Shown piece after piece: positions 1 through 12,400 of a stretch of DNA of 64,000 nucleotides. Below the pieces are notes generated by a model that searched no databases, was not told the DNA's origin, and saw only the letters and a list, made by a program, of their open reading frames with translations. The stretch comes from Liopterus haemorrhoidalis. Lineage: Eukaryota > Arthropoda > Insecta > Coleoptera > Dytiscidae. Numbering within the stretch: the stretch's first letter is position 1; the number at the start of each line of letters is the position of its first letter. The stretch spans positions 19,346,879 to 19,410,878 of the forward strand of contig OZ020622.1 of NCBI GenBank assembly GCA_963971575.1. Direction: 5' to 3'. The translations under genes were made by a program, and so were the position numbers.

Positions 1-289
1 TTACCACCACACTTTATTTTGAATATCACGCATATTTAAAAAATATTATTTCTTCTATTAGTTCATCCAATTGCAAAATTTAATAAAAATCATTAGAGCT
101 GTTTTTGAGATTATTTGATTCTTACTTTATAGTAAAAAGTATATTTTACTCTAATACTAGGTTTGGATATGTTATTTTTTTATAACAGTGTTTTTTGTTA
201 CTATACTAAAGATGTAACTTCTGTTTTTTACAAGACTCGGAAAATATTTAGTTTATATTAAAAATGGTAATTAAATATGATTATTTTAT

Positions 290-389
290 AATAGATATCA
301 AAAAAATTATTTAAAAATATATATGTGGGGGGGGGGGCGCCGAACCTAATTTTGCATCGGGGCGCCAGGTACCCTTGAGCCGGCCCTGT
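290..389. mobile_element. hAT-like terminal fragment
   Basis: A G-run and repeated GGCGCC boxes end in GAGCCGGCCCTG at 378-389. The reverse complement starts CAGGGCCGGCTC, a terminus recurring in other hAT-like repeats of this window (for example 57002-57013). The partner end is not seen. 1-289 shows nothing recognisable. Confidence 0.35.
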
Positions 390-479
390 TTTTCCATGCT
401 CCTTGTTCTTAGTCAGCCTTTTAAATTCCACGTACGTGTTGCAATTATCTGTCTTCCTTTATCTGTTTCATGTATTCTA

Positions 480-722
480 TCCTTGGTATACCCCTACTGT
501 TCTTTCCCTCGACTGTTCCTTCCAGTATTGTTTTCACCAGGCCTTCATATCGTATAATATGTCCAGTCCAAACATCTCTTCACTTCTGCAACATTCTCCA
601 CAGACTTGGTTCCTCTTCCATTTGCTGCAATACTTCTTCGTTTGTCACTCTATCTACACATCGAATTTTCAACATTCTTCGATATCACCACATTTCGAAT
701 GCTTCTATTCTTTTTTTCTGGG
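480..722 (-). pseudogene. LINE reverse-transcriptase C-terminal remnant
   Basis: On the minus strand it translates to KKRIEAFEMW, YRRMLKI, VTNEEVLQQM and GHIIRYEGLVKTILEGTVEG with stops between. This is the region after the RT core of RTE/CR1-like LINEs (compare 25718-26098). It is short and degenerate. Confidence 0.55.
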
Positions 723-807
723 TATTCTCTATAATGACTTAATAGTAAAATATTTTTATTTACAAGTCTTTAAAGTGAACACGCATCATTCATTACTCGT
801 GAGCTAT

Positions 808-933
808 CTGTAGCTTGGAGCATAATAAAAATAATTAAAAATATTTCACTTTCTAGTCGTACTTTCAAGTTGTACTTTCAATTATGACTTGAAAGTGAAA
901 TATTTTTAATTATCACTATGATCCGAGCTACAG
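808..933. repeat. imperfect inverted repeat (about 50-bp arms)
   Basis: Left arm 808-861 (CTGTAGCTTGGAGCATA...) pairs with right arm 883-933 (...ATGATCCGAGCTACAG) around a 21-base loop. Both arms share AATTAAAAATATTTCACTTTC. It may be a fold-back MITE; ends and target duplication are unclear. 934-1253 holds nothing I recognise. Confidence 0.6.
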
Positions 934-1253
934 ACAGTAAGGATACTAGAGTGTTTAAATCATAATGGAAGGTGCTTTGAACATGTACATAAAAATACTT
1001 CACTTTCAGGTCGTTATAGATAATACAGTTTTTCGTAAACCGTAAAAGATATTAAATAATAGTTGTTTGCTTTCAAAAGCTCTATCCAAAGATATTCGAT
1101 ATACGTTCTCGTTTAAATAATCAAAGTTATTTGAAACACACAAATAGGTATATTTAAAGAATTACAGAACATTGTTGTCTGATATCTGTTATTAAGTTAT
1201 TGAGCGATAAAATTTTTACGATAGTTTTTTCTACAGTTTAAAATACCTTATTA

Positions 1254-1816
1254 CAGGGGTTCTTAAACTTTTGTAGTAACAACATTTTTTTGCGGACCCC
1301 ATCCCAACCCTAAGCATTTTACGTCGTTCTTGAGACTTAATTTCTGGCTCAATAATCTCATAGGCAATACGTTATAATAATTATTGGTAAAAATGTATCG
1401 CTGGTTATTTTAATAAATGGTCTTGCGCATTTATAGAGATGAGAATTTTTATTAGCATATAGAATAAAAAACATAAAATGAATAAAAATAGTAGTAAAAA
1501 GAATTAAAAAAGTTACAAATTATACTTAATACGTTAATTTCCTACAAACATTTCTTGATCAAATATTGGTCAAAATAGATCTTAATATAATATGTTTTCT
1601 GTAAATAATTTGCAGTTGAATAAAAATAATTAAATTTTTACTAATCATTGTATAGTTATATCAATAACTAGTTAGATAACAACAAATACAAAAAGTCTTG
1701 ACCATGTAGGATTTCTATTAAATGAGTTATTTGAATAAAAGCGAAAAGTTGGGGGATGTAATGTTAATGTCAAAATTGTTTCGCGGACCCCCGGTAATTG
1801 CTACGCGTTGGTAATG
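1254..1816. mobile_element. hAT-like non-autonomous element, decayed
   Basis: It begins CAGGGGTTCTTAAACTTTTG and GCGGACCCC, a typical hAT end. GCGGACCCCCGGTAATTGC near 1785 mirrors it. The last bases of the right TIR and the 8-bp duplication are not recognisable. Confidence 0.4.
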
Positions 1817-1861
1817 GTACAAAAATTTTGATGTATTTTGTTTCAGATTGTTAGTTTTATA

Positions 1862-1939
1862 TAGGGCCAGTTTTACCATTAGGCGAGCCTAAGTGAATGT
1901 CTAGGGGCGCCGGAAGGTCATAAAATTATTATTTTCATG
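1862..1939. repeat. repeat K, copy 1 (partial)
   Basis: AGGGCCAGTTTTACCATTAG followed by GCGAGCC and a GGGGCGCC box. It is nearly identical to 2526-2635. It stops where the pogo-like element begins, and its continuation is absent on the other side. Confidence 0.5.
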
Positions 1940-1941
1940 TA

Positions 1942-2484
1942 GTGGAAGCCGGGGCATAGCGGGCACCTTAAGGATTATCTTTAATAAAATCTTAAGGAAT
2001 ATTGTAAAAAAAAATCGAAATACTTTTATTCGTAAGATGATTGATAATTTAATTGTTACAGATAGTAAAATACAAAAATAAAAGTTATGACGATATAAAA
2101 AAAGCTTCCTTGTGCTCATTTTGGCCCGGTGTCGGAGCAGAATGAGCATGGGCGGGGTAATGGGCAATCAGCTAAAATCTGGCGCAGAATGAAGACACGT
2201 GAGTGCATTCCTCATCGCTATCATCTTCTCCAGCGCAAGAACAACGTGCCCACTTGCCACATGCTCTGCACTGGAGCAATCAACGTCTGGATATGTGTGA
2301 AAAATATATCAACCCAACAAAAAACACGTTTCACCAATTTATAAAATGTAAATGCCAGCTCTCAGTCATACCACTACTCTCGGAAAACACTAGCGAAGTA
2401 CTGAACGTGATTGGAACGCACCCAATTATGGCAGCATGCTTTAACAGCTAAAAAAAGAGGAGCCCGTTATGGTCCGGCTTCCCC
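1942..2484 (-). mobile_element. pogo/Tigger-like DNA transposon, internally deleted
   Basis: Imperfect inverted termini GTGGAAGCCGGGGCATAGCG (left) and, on the reverse strand, GGGGAAGCCGGACCATAACG (right) are flanked by TA at 1940-1941 and 2485-2486. On the minus strand around 2200-2277 a frame reads LQCRACGKWARCSCAG followed by acidic residues, like the Cys-rich finger at the C-terminus of insect pogo-like transposases. The rest of the transposase is missing. Confidence 0.6.
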
Positions 2485-2525
2485 TATGGATTGTTACTAA
2501 TTTTGTTTCAGATTGTTAGTTTTAT

Positions 2526-2755
2526 ATAGGGCCAGTTTTACCATTAGGCGAGCCTAATTGACCGTCCAGGGGCGACTTGGGACGTGGGCGCCGGAAGGTC
2601 ATAAAATTATTACTTTCATGTAATAATGTGTTTCATGTAAAATTCTATTTTATATATTACACAAAGTAATATTTAGTATACCTTCGCTGAATTATATTTA
2701 GGGGGCGCAGAATTATGTCTTGCGTAAGGGCGCCACAGACGTTGCGTCGACCCTG
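2526..2755. mobile_element. repeat K, copy 2 (hAT-like MITE)
   Basis: It starts AGGGCCAGTTTTACC and ends GTCGACCCTG, with GGCGCC boxes near both ends. The ends resemble each other as short inverted repeats (CAGGGTCGA against AGGGCCAGT). No convincing 8-bp duplication. Confidence 0.4.
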
Positions 2756-2922
2756 GATTTGTAAAATAAACTTATAATCTGTAGGGGTAATACGGACCAT
2801 TAACTGGTATACATGCACCTGCTGTGAATAAGTCATTTGTACTACTTTTCCGCTGAATCCTTCTATTGGACTCAACAATTGCCGATGGCGGCGCTGTGAT
2901 CGCTGTTTCACAGCATTTTGTC

Positions 2923-3200
<278 letters not shown>

Positions 3201-3665
3201 TCGGTAAAAATTGTAGCCAAACGGCTAAACCTAGAGAGTTGAAATTTGGCATGCTTATACAACTCTTTGACCCGCACATAGGAAAAATACTAAAACATAT
3301 CCCTCTAAAAATATAAACAAATATGTGCTCACCGAAAAAAAAAATATTTTTTTAAAATTCTGAGTAGGGTATCAAATGAAAGCCCTTAGTACGTGGATTA
3401 ACGAACAAAATTTTATTTTTGCAAAATAAATTATTTTGATGCGATTTTGGCCAAAATTGTGCAAAAAATTTTTTGTCCCACACCCTGTAACCCAGATGGT
3501 TTAAACTAAGAATCTGAAAAAATTCTAAGTAATGTACATTGGTGTGAACCGCAATAGTACAACAGGAATTTTTGATCAGATTATGTTTTCGGAAAATAAC
3601 GCATTTTTTGTGTTTTTAACTAAAATATGTTAACTATTTAATACGTTGTGTAACATACCACATCA

Positions 3666-3742
3666 GTAGCTCTCGTGGCGTGGTTGGATTTGCCGTACGC
3701 TTAATAATATAAGAAACTTGCAAACTAGAGTTCGAATCCTGT
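3666..3742 (+). other. tRNA-like module inside family A copy 1
   Basis: It has an A-box-like TAGCTCTCGTGGCGTGGTTG and a B-box-like AGTTCGAATCCTG about 50 bases later. The arms do not fold cleanly, so it is not a functional tRNA gene; a tRNA-derived segment is likelier. Confidence 0.4.
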
Positions 3743-4163
3743 TGATTTTATTTTTTGTTTTTTTTTTTGCATTTTTATTTTGTTTAAATTATTTTGTTAA
3801 AATTCTAGTTATATTTGGTAAATGTTGCATTTAATTTTTAAAAGCGTAAATTTAATAACCAGTGGAAAGTGTTGAAATTATAATTTAATTCTATGTTTGA
3901 CGAAATCAAAGGGCGGGACTTATGATATAAGCAACCAATGGAAGCCATAGGTGCAATTTTCAAAATCTTAATGAACTTTGCTGTAAAAAAAAATACTGCA
4001 TATATTTAGAAACTTAAATAATGTTATTAGGCATTCGAATTAAAATTCATAAAAAAATATTTGGACATAAAATTTGTTTTGGCATCCCAAATAATAATCG
4101 TTCAAATAAATACCTGCAAAACCCAGAAATGTGTGAAAATTCACACTTCACATCAATTTTTAT

Positions 4164-5114
4164 TTTAAGTGTGTAGTTGAAGGAGAGGAGTTGTTAAACG
4201 CCGGTCGTGTTATATTATACTGAATTTCGGAAGAAAATGATGAGCATGTCTACATATGTGGATTATGTTTACAAACAAGCAGTGTAAAATCACCACCTCA
4301 CAAAGTCACTGGAAAACTAAAACTGCAAGAAAGCCTGCACCTGTAAACCGTAACCTCTGTTAGAAATTCGCTGACTAAAAAAATTAACAACCTTCTGTGT
4401 AAAAAAATTAATCAAAAACGAAAGCAAACACGTCAGTGAAGCTGTATCAGAATATCTACGTATAATATTTGAGACCACATGCCCTAATCCTGTATTAAAG
4501 TTACACGGGTAGATATTTATTTATGCTCGAGAAGGATTTTTATAATTGAGTATTTCTTGTTTGTTGAATATTTTTAATTAATACTAGTATGTTAAATATT
4601 AATAAGTTAACAATATTGATGTGATCGGTAGCTTTTACATGCTTTTAGCACACTCTCACTCTTTTTCCCGTATTTATAACATTTTCCCATGCTCTTTTAC
4701 CTATTTATCTCTTCCACAACACCAAATATATTTATTATTTTCACAAATTGTTTTTCATTTGGAAAAAATGGAAGTGAATGTTTCTCTCATTTCTTTTCCT
4801 AGAGTGACAACCAAATATACAGCAGTTTGTGTTATGACAACTCATTATAACACAAAATAATATAAAAAGAATAATAGTTGCTATCAAAAGTTAATGTTAG
4901 AAACAAACTGCAACATTAAAGTTTAAACGCGATACAAACAACACGAGGTAGCAACTAGTAAACAATAAACTGTTACTCGTTCCACTAATTCAAATTATGT
5001 ATGTCCGTTTGGCGTCACTTCATAGTGCTGTTGAGCCCAATTGGAAATACATATTAAAATAAGTGTACGAACTAGATGAATTTGAGATTTGTAACATTTT
5101 ATTATCTTTTTCAG
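4164..5114. other. intron sequence without recognised features
   Basis: AT-rich unique-looking sequence up to the acceptor of exon 1. No coding similarity, no clear TIRs. Confidence 0.5.
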
Positions 5115-5368
5115 GTGGGACATATTATATGATATCCCGTTCCTTGGGTCCAGAATTTGGAGGTTCAATAGGTCTTATCTTCTCTCTCGCAAACGCCGTA
5201 GCCTGCGCTATGTATGTCGTCGGTTTTTGCGAATCCATGACTGATCTATTGGCCACATTTGATCTAAGCATCGTTGACGGTAGCGTTCAAGATGTTCGGA
5301 TCATAGGTTCCATAACAATTGTGTTACTTACGGTTTTAGTAGTGGTTGGAATGGAATGGGAGGCCAAG
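5115..5368 (+). CDS. NKCC: NKCC exon 1 of window (TM3-TM4)
   Basis: Acceptor tttttcag precedes the exon and donor gtaaga follows it. The first two bases finish a split Gly codon. Residues 1-85 carry the [17 protein letters not shown] motif, TM3 with AMYVVGF (its Tyr matches the residue known to help bind K+ in NKCC1) and TM4 ([13 protein letters not shown]), ending GMEWEAK at a codon border. The 5' neighbour exon is not in the window: 1-5114 contains no sequence resembling TM1-TM2. Confidence 0.95.
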
Positions 5369-8300
5369 GTAAGATAAGTTTCTACGCACAACTGGGGGTC
5401 AATTCTGTTACAAGTAGACAGCCATTTGCACATTGTTCTGTCACTTATGCACACTGCACTGTCCCTGTAGACCAGGGGTCCCCAAACTTTTTTGACCATT
5501 GACCCCCCAGAAGAGCTTCTCCACATCTTATCGACCTCCTCTATTTTACAATTACGTTATTATAATAGAATAAGCAAAAAATACGCTTGTGATTTCTTAT
5601 ATTGTTTATTGTACAGTGTTTTATTTATATTACTTTTATCCAATATAATTATATCTAATCAGATGCAATGCAATAATATTATTAAATAAAATTTGCTGTC
5701 ATTGTCAATGTGACGGGTGTAGTTGGTGACTTTTTGCAAGATTAGTAATGTCGGGTTCAAAATGATTTAATTTCAGCCTTAAACTGCCACGGAATTCTAC
5801 ACCTAACTTGTTTCTCTGTTTTGCCAGGAGGGAATTAACATGGCTAAATCCAGCCTTAACCATATAGGAGTTTGGAAATGCTAGCAAAAAGTGAACTACC
5901 ATTGAACAAACGATTGTCGAAAAGCTTACAGAATAGAACCCCTGGATTGACACCCTTTTCACCTTAATAAAAAATTGTGAAACGATTTCAATTTTTACTT
6001 ACCTACTTAATCGTTGAGCCCATTTAACATCTCTGATGTCGGGCTTTATTTGAGTTTTAATTTTACTTCTATTTAATCTCTTCTTTTCACGGGGAAATGT
6101 CCCTTATTTTTCAACCCTCTATAAATAATTTTTATTTTGATTGTTGGCTTATTAGCCAGGAAATAAAGGAAGACATTAAGGGTTTTTAAAATTACGCTTA
6201 TAATTTGATATTTTGTTTTTTAATATAGTTATAAATAATTTCATAAGTATCTAGAGAGTTAGTAGCAAGAAGCGTCTGAATATTTGTATTAATCTTATAG
6301 TGTAAAGTAATTTGTATAATTTTTTGGTAATTTGTTGGTGGTTTTTGTCGAAAAATATTATACTTGATGGTAATGGAATGCCACTTGGTACACGTATTCT
6401 TTACGAAAATTAAATCATTTTTATCTTCAGAATCTATATTGAGAACCGAGGCATATTCAAGATAGCGGCAAAAGTACACTACCAAGTATAATAGTTATAA
6501 GTAGTTTTCACAACAGAACAAAAAAGCGTGAAGCATTTGTAGAATGAAGCTTTAGCTACAATTTGCCGCATGGTACTCAAATATGCGTCTATTGATTTAC
6601 AAGATAGCGTTTATAATGCAATTTGTTTAATTACAATAGACATGTAGAATGATAATTGAATTAATGAAATTTAGTATTTGCACTTCAAAGAATAGCAATC
6701 AGAAAACATTATATTTTTTTAAATTTTATTCCATAAGAAAGTTATTAATTATTAAATATTAAACAGTTTCAAACGCCGCCCTTTAGTGACGTAGCTTATC
6801 TTAGATTAATATGTGCACAAATATCGTCAATTTTACCCATTATTTTACCACTTTCGTTAATTTTTAAAACATGATCAAAATATAAAATGATATGAACAAA
6901 CTTTATTTCTGACAATACACCTATTTACCCGATTACACCCCGATTTACATGGAAGATAGGTTCCTCAGAAAACCGTGTAAATCGAAATCGTGGATTTTGA
7001 TATGTAAAACCGTGTAAATCGAAAAATAACTAAAATGTGCTTAATTCAGTCATTTATTTCAATATAAGATTCTTTAAAAAATTAACAAAAAATTTAATTA
7101 CTGTCATCATTGTTTTTTATAGACTATGAATCTTTTCTTCCTGATTGGTATGATGTCACTTCCATCACTCGATAGTACTTGATGCGATTCTGGTACGATG
7201 GTTGATGAATTATACCCTTTTCACATCAGATGTTTAAGATCGGATGTTAAAGTGAATGTGTCTTTAAACGCTAATGTGAAAACGTATGACCTCGTCTAAA
7301 TACAAGCGATGTTGAAGACAGAGATCTGCGTCTTAAACATCGTCCGCATTGCCAACATAATTTCTATTATAAAAAAATACTCTTTGACTGTCAACATTTT
7401 GTATTATCATAAACAAGAATACTGTATTATATCGACGTTATAAGAAGTTTATACTTATTGTTATAATAAAATTATTTATTTTAATAATGTGTTTAATAAA
7501 ATACAGAGCTACAATAATTGAGATAAAAGAGGTGTAATATATTCTTTATTGTAGGTCTTTATTGTAGAATGAAATGAAATATCCATATTTGTTTATAATA
7601 ATTCAAAATGTGCGTCTGCGCAGACAGTTCAAAACTTGTAATTTCCTGACGGTAACTTAAGGACAAAATTACTGTAGCTGATGACAGCACTGGAAATTTA
7701 AACATCAAGTGTGAAAGCAAACCGATGTTAAACATTGGTGAACTTTAAGTTCACTCGTCTTAAAGTTCTAGTGTGAAAAGGGCATTAGGGACAATTTCAG
7801 ATCGGCGAGACTTTGTACTGAAATCCGTAATTAACAATTGTGTTTGATTTTTGTTTAAATCTTATAGACCTCCTGGCTCCTCATATTGAGTTAAACATTC
7901 ATTAATATCTCGCTGGAATCGGAGAGCTGGTTCAACATTCGGGTCATTCTGTACAAAATGATTACCCAATTTTCGCCCTAATTTAAGTCCTACGCGGATG
8001 ACTTTTGCAGTGAACGCAACTGGTTCGGGCTCCATATTTAGAGCACATGAACAGAAAGTTTTATTGTGCATACAAAATGGTGAATACCCATTTTAGATTT
8101 GATACTAAAGTTACGAAAAGAATGGAATTAAAAAATGTAGAAATAAGTATGCAGGCAAAATATTCAATTTTACCAACTATTTAAAAACGTTATTTTAAAA
8201 ACCGCGTAAAAGCGAAATCGTGTAAAAAATCCGTGTAAATCGGGGGATAGGTGTATTAGCAAGAGATAACATGAAGGCATGAATCGTTGAGCCCATTTAC

Positions 8301-9357
8301 CATCTCTGTGTCGGGTTTTGTTTTAGTTTTCTTTTACTTCTATTTATTTTCTTCTTTTCATGAAGAAAGGTCATTTCTCTTCCTACCCTCTATATGTAAT
8401 TGTGATCTTTTAGTGTTTAACATTTGTTTTTTTACAGACTCAATTGGGTCTTTTGGTAATTTTGTTGGTGGCTATTGTCGATTTTTTGATTGGAAGTGCT
8501 ATTGGACCAACAAGTAATGAGACTAAAGCAAAAGGATTTTTGGGGTACAACGGTAAGTATCTAACTTATAGACATTATTGATGCTACTAAATATTGAGGC
8601 TTCTCATAATATTAAATACACACCAAACAAACAGGTACGAACAGGAGCGGACTGGTCATGTAATTGTCCTTTGCAATAACCAGACTGTATCAAGCGAGGG
8701 CCGTTTTCAGACAGCTAAGGAAATATTTTCAATCAACCAAATAGGGGAAGGTGGGGCAGATTTGGACACTTTTATTCAATAGCAATTTTTTTCACAGTTT
8801 TTAGATATTTATGACTGATGGCTGCATTGATCGATAGTAATACATATTGGCTCCAAACACTTCTATCAGAACTGCGAATATGCAGCTACGACTAAGCCAA
8901 CGAGTAAATTTGATGAGAGATTTTACACATGAAGGGAGAATCAGTTATTAGTGACATTCCGATGTTACAGTTAATTAGTTACAGTTTATTTATTAGTTCC
9001 AGGGTTTTTTTGAGGGGCTAATATCCTTGTTTATAACATTTTTAATAAGTTCATTTGGATGAAAATTTAGTCGACTTTTATATTTGTTGGATGGGGATAA
9101 AAAAAAAACGTTGTTTTTTTTGCAAATACCTCCGTTCCATTGCACAATTTAATACTAAATTAAAGAGGAATAAATTCTCTATAATTCAGCTTTCATAAGT
9201 TTTTTTTGTGGAATGAATGGTTTCGCCACTAGAGCGCTGTAATATTGGTAATTTTTTTGAATTCATGAAAAATTTATTTTGTGCTTCAATTATGCCAATT
9301 TCCCAAAATATACGATTATTTTTAACATTTTTTTGTTGCGGAAATATATCGGTAATG

Positions 9358-9406
<49 letters not shown>

Positions 9407-12400
9407 TTTCTAGTAAGGGTATTACCCTCAGCAATTATAGACATCGGTGCTTTGTAAAATCAGCCTACAAAAGCAGGTCTAACATCGCTTCTCTACCCCC
9501 GACTGAGGCAGCAGTACGTGAGCATTCTCTCTGAACATACCATCAGATATAGAGCTGGTATGAAGCCTCGAAAAATCGAAAAAGTAATGGGAACGAAAAA
9601 AAGCAAAGATGGGTTAGATCCTGTTCCCAATCTCCAAATTACCTTCCGAAAATTTACGCAATAAAAACAAAATGTAAAATAATCGTATATTTTAGGAAAT
9701 TAACAAAATTGAAGTGAATAATATTTTTGCGTTAAGTGAAGCGAAAAGTACACTTTTTATGAATCCCAAAAATTGTCCAACTTAGCGGCCATTCATACCC
9801 CAAAAAACCTTATGAAAGCTAAATTATAGACAATTTATTCCTCTTTAATTCAGTATAGATATAATTTTTCGAATTTTTGAATGGAATGGAGATATTTGCA
9901 AAAAAAAAAACATTTTTGCACGTGTACAAGTATTTTTTTTAGAAATTCCGGTAAAAAAATTTTAGTCGAAAAATGTGATCTCGAAAATAACACCTCAAGG
10001 TCTATTCACCACACCAATTTGTAAACCTCCGGCAAACCTTCTCCATAGACCATTGTATTGAACACCAATTTCCTGGGCTACGAGGGGCAGTTGACAAGTA
10101 ATCTGCCTAGGCAAGAGATGGCGCCACCAGTATCAAATCAATGTTGGTTTTCGTAAATCCTAACCTTCCAATGACTACTGTAAAATTTTCAACTAGCTGC
10201 GTCATTTAGTTTGTGTTTCACAGTCATTGATAGCGAACAACTTTTGCATTTTTACAAAAATGAGTAAAATCGAATATCGTGCAGTGATAAGATACTTGTT
10301 TTGGAAAAAGAAAACAAACGATGAGATCAACACCGAATTGAACGATGTTTATGCACCTTCGATATCAACAATTAAATACTGGACAGCTGAATTTAAACGC
10401 GGTCGTAAGAGCATTTTTAATGATGAGCGTCCAGGCCCTCCAAAAGAGGTCACCATGCCAGAAATGAATCGATCAAATCCATGGAATGATAATCGACGAT
10501 CGACGAGAGACTAAGCGTGAAATAGCTGAAGCTGCCGGCATGTCAACCGAACGGGTGGTCAACATTTTGCATGAATATTTGGGAATGAGGAAGCTCTCTG
10601 CCAGATGGGTGCCGCATTTGCTCTCAGTCGAATACAAACGCGATCGCCTGACCATTTCGAAGGAATGTTTGGCGATATTCAGCCGCGATAAGAAGAACTT
10701 TTTGCGCCGTTTCGTAACCGTGGATGAAACATGGATCCATCGCAACACACCAGAGACCAAGGAACAGTTAAAACAGTGGACTGCTACTGGCGAATCGAAA
10801 CCGAAAAAGGCCAAAGTGGGTCTGTCGGTCAACAAGATCATGCCACAATTTTTTGGGATTCGCACGGTATCATTCACATCGACTACCTGGAAAAGGGCAA
10901 AACGATCACGGGCGTATATTATGCAGAGCTGTCGGACCGATTCGACGCCGATTTCAAGTGAAAGTAGACGCATTTGGCGAAGAAAATAGTGCTGTTCGAC
11001 CAGAATAACGCACCGATCCACAAGTACGCAGTCGCAATGGCAAAACTCCATGAATTATGCTACCAATTGGTTCCTCATCCACTATATTCGCCAGATTTGC
11101 CCCCTTGCGACTATTATTTATTTCCAAACTTGAAGAAATGGCTCGGTAATAAGAGATTTGGGTCGAATGAGGAGGTCATTGCTGAAACAGAAGCTTATTT
11201 TGAGGGCTTCAAGAAATCGTATTATTCGGAGGGCATCGAAAAATTGGAGAATCGTTGGACGAAGTATATAGGTCTAAAAGGAGACTATGTTGAGAAATAA
11301 ATTGAGTTTTGCCGACAAAGTTATGTTTTTTTTTTTGTCTAGGCTGATTACTTTTCAACAGCCCCTCGTATAATAGGATATGGCGGAATGTTTATACAGT
11401 TGACTGTGCGACTTCCAGAATATTCTCGGCCTTTTTTACTCAAGGTCGTCTGCCGATCATAACAATATAGTAACATGTATTATGGACAAAAGACTAATAC
11501 ATTTTTCTATTTTCAGCTGACTTATTTAAAGAAAATTTCGTCTCCGATTACCGCTACGCAGAAGGTGTAAATCACACTTTCTTTTCAGTATTTGCTATTT
11601 TCTTCCCAGCTGCCACTGGTATCTTAGCCGGCGCCAACATTTCAGGAGATTTAAGGGTAATATACAAAATACTTTTATTTCGCATATTTCGATGTTACAA
11701 TATTATATTTTCAGGACCCCCAAAGCGCTATCCCTAAGGGCACATTATTGGCAATCTTGATTACAACATTTTCGTATATAATAATGGCTATAATCGCTGG
11801 AGGAACTGTTGTTAGGGATGCTACTGGAAGTGTGGAAGATTTTTTGAATGGAACCTTCAGGAATTGTACGCCTGGGGAATGTGAATATGGGCTACAGAAC
11901 AGTTTTCAGGTACGTAAAAACAATACCGGATTAAGTAAGGTGACCATATTTTTTAGTTCCAAATTCCGGACGGGAGTTCATAAACCCCCGTTAATCATTC
12001 AAATATAATTGTTTAATTCATTTTTAGGGTTTTATAGGTATGACCAAAAAACCCTTATACCGTCATTTTGTCGTCTGTGTGACTGTCTGTCTGTATGTCT
12101 GTCTGTTCGGTAAAAATTGTAGCCAAACGGCTAAACCTAGAGAGTTGAAATTTGGCATGCTTATACAACTCTTTGATCCGCACCTAGGAAAAATACTAAA
12201 ACATCTAAAAAACATATTCCCCTAAAAATATAAACAAATATGTGCTCATCGAAAAAAAAAATATTTTTTTATAATTCTGAGTAGGGTATCAAGTGAAAGC
12301 TCTTAGTACGTGGATTAACGATCAAATATTTTTTTTTTGCAAAATGAATTATTTAGAAGCGATTTTTGCCAAAATTGTGAAAAAAAAAATTGTCCCACAC

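Larger units (their letters stand above)
6918..8253 (-). mobile_element. pogo/Tigger-like element with nested family D insertion
   Basis: Termini CACCTATTTACCCGATTAC (left) and, reversed, CACCTATCCCCCGATTTACA (right) are flanked by TA at 6916-6917 and 8254-8255. CGTGTAAATCG motifs recur inside each end. A minus-strand transposase tail lies at 7862-8071. Family D copy 1 (7213-7783) has jumped into it. Confidence 0.65.

Noticed and set aside
403..813. 136-residue + strand open frame
   Set aside because: Antisense shadow of a LINE RT remnant read on the minus strand.
3666..3742. Functional tRNA gene
   Set aside because: A- and B-box resemblance only. Stems do not pair properly and the unit recurs in diverged transposon copies.
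8287..8517. 76-residue frame overlapping exon 2
   Set aside because: Wrong frame relative to the splice-consistent NKCC exon ([16 protein letters not shown]); it runs through dispersed repeat L.
9186..9534. Frames with HTHTHT or CVCVCV runs
   Set aside because: Artefact of the (TG)n tract.
10486..11300. Host gene encoding a DDE protein
   Set aside because: Bounded by mariner TIRs and TA duplications and broken by several frameshifts; it is a transposase pseudogene.
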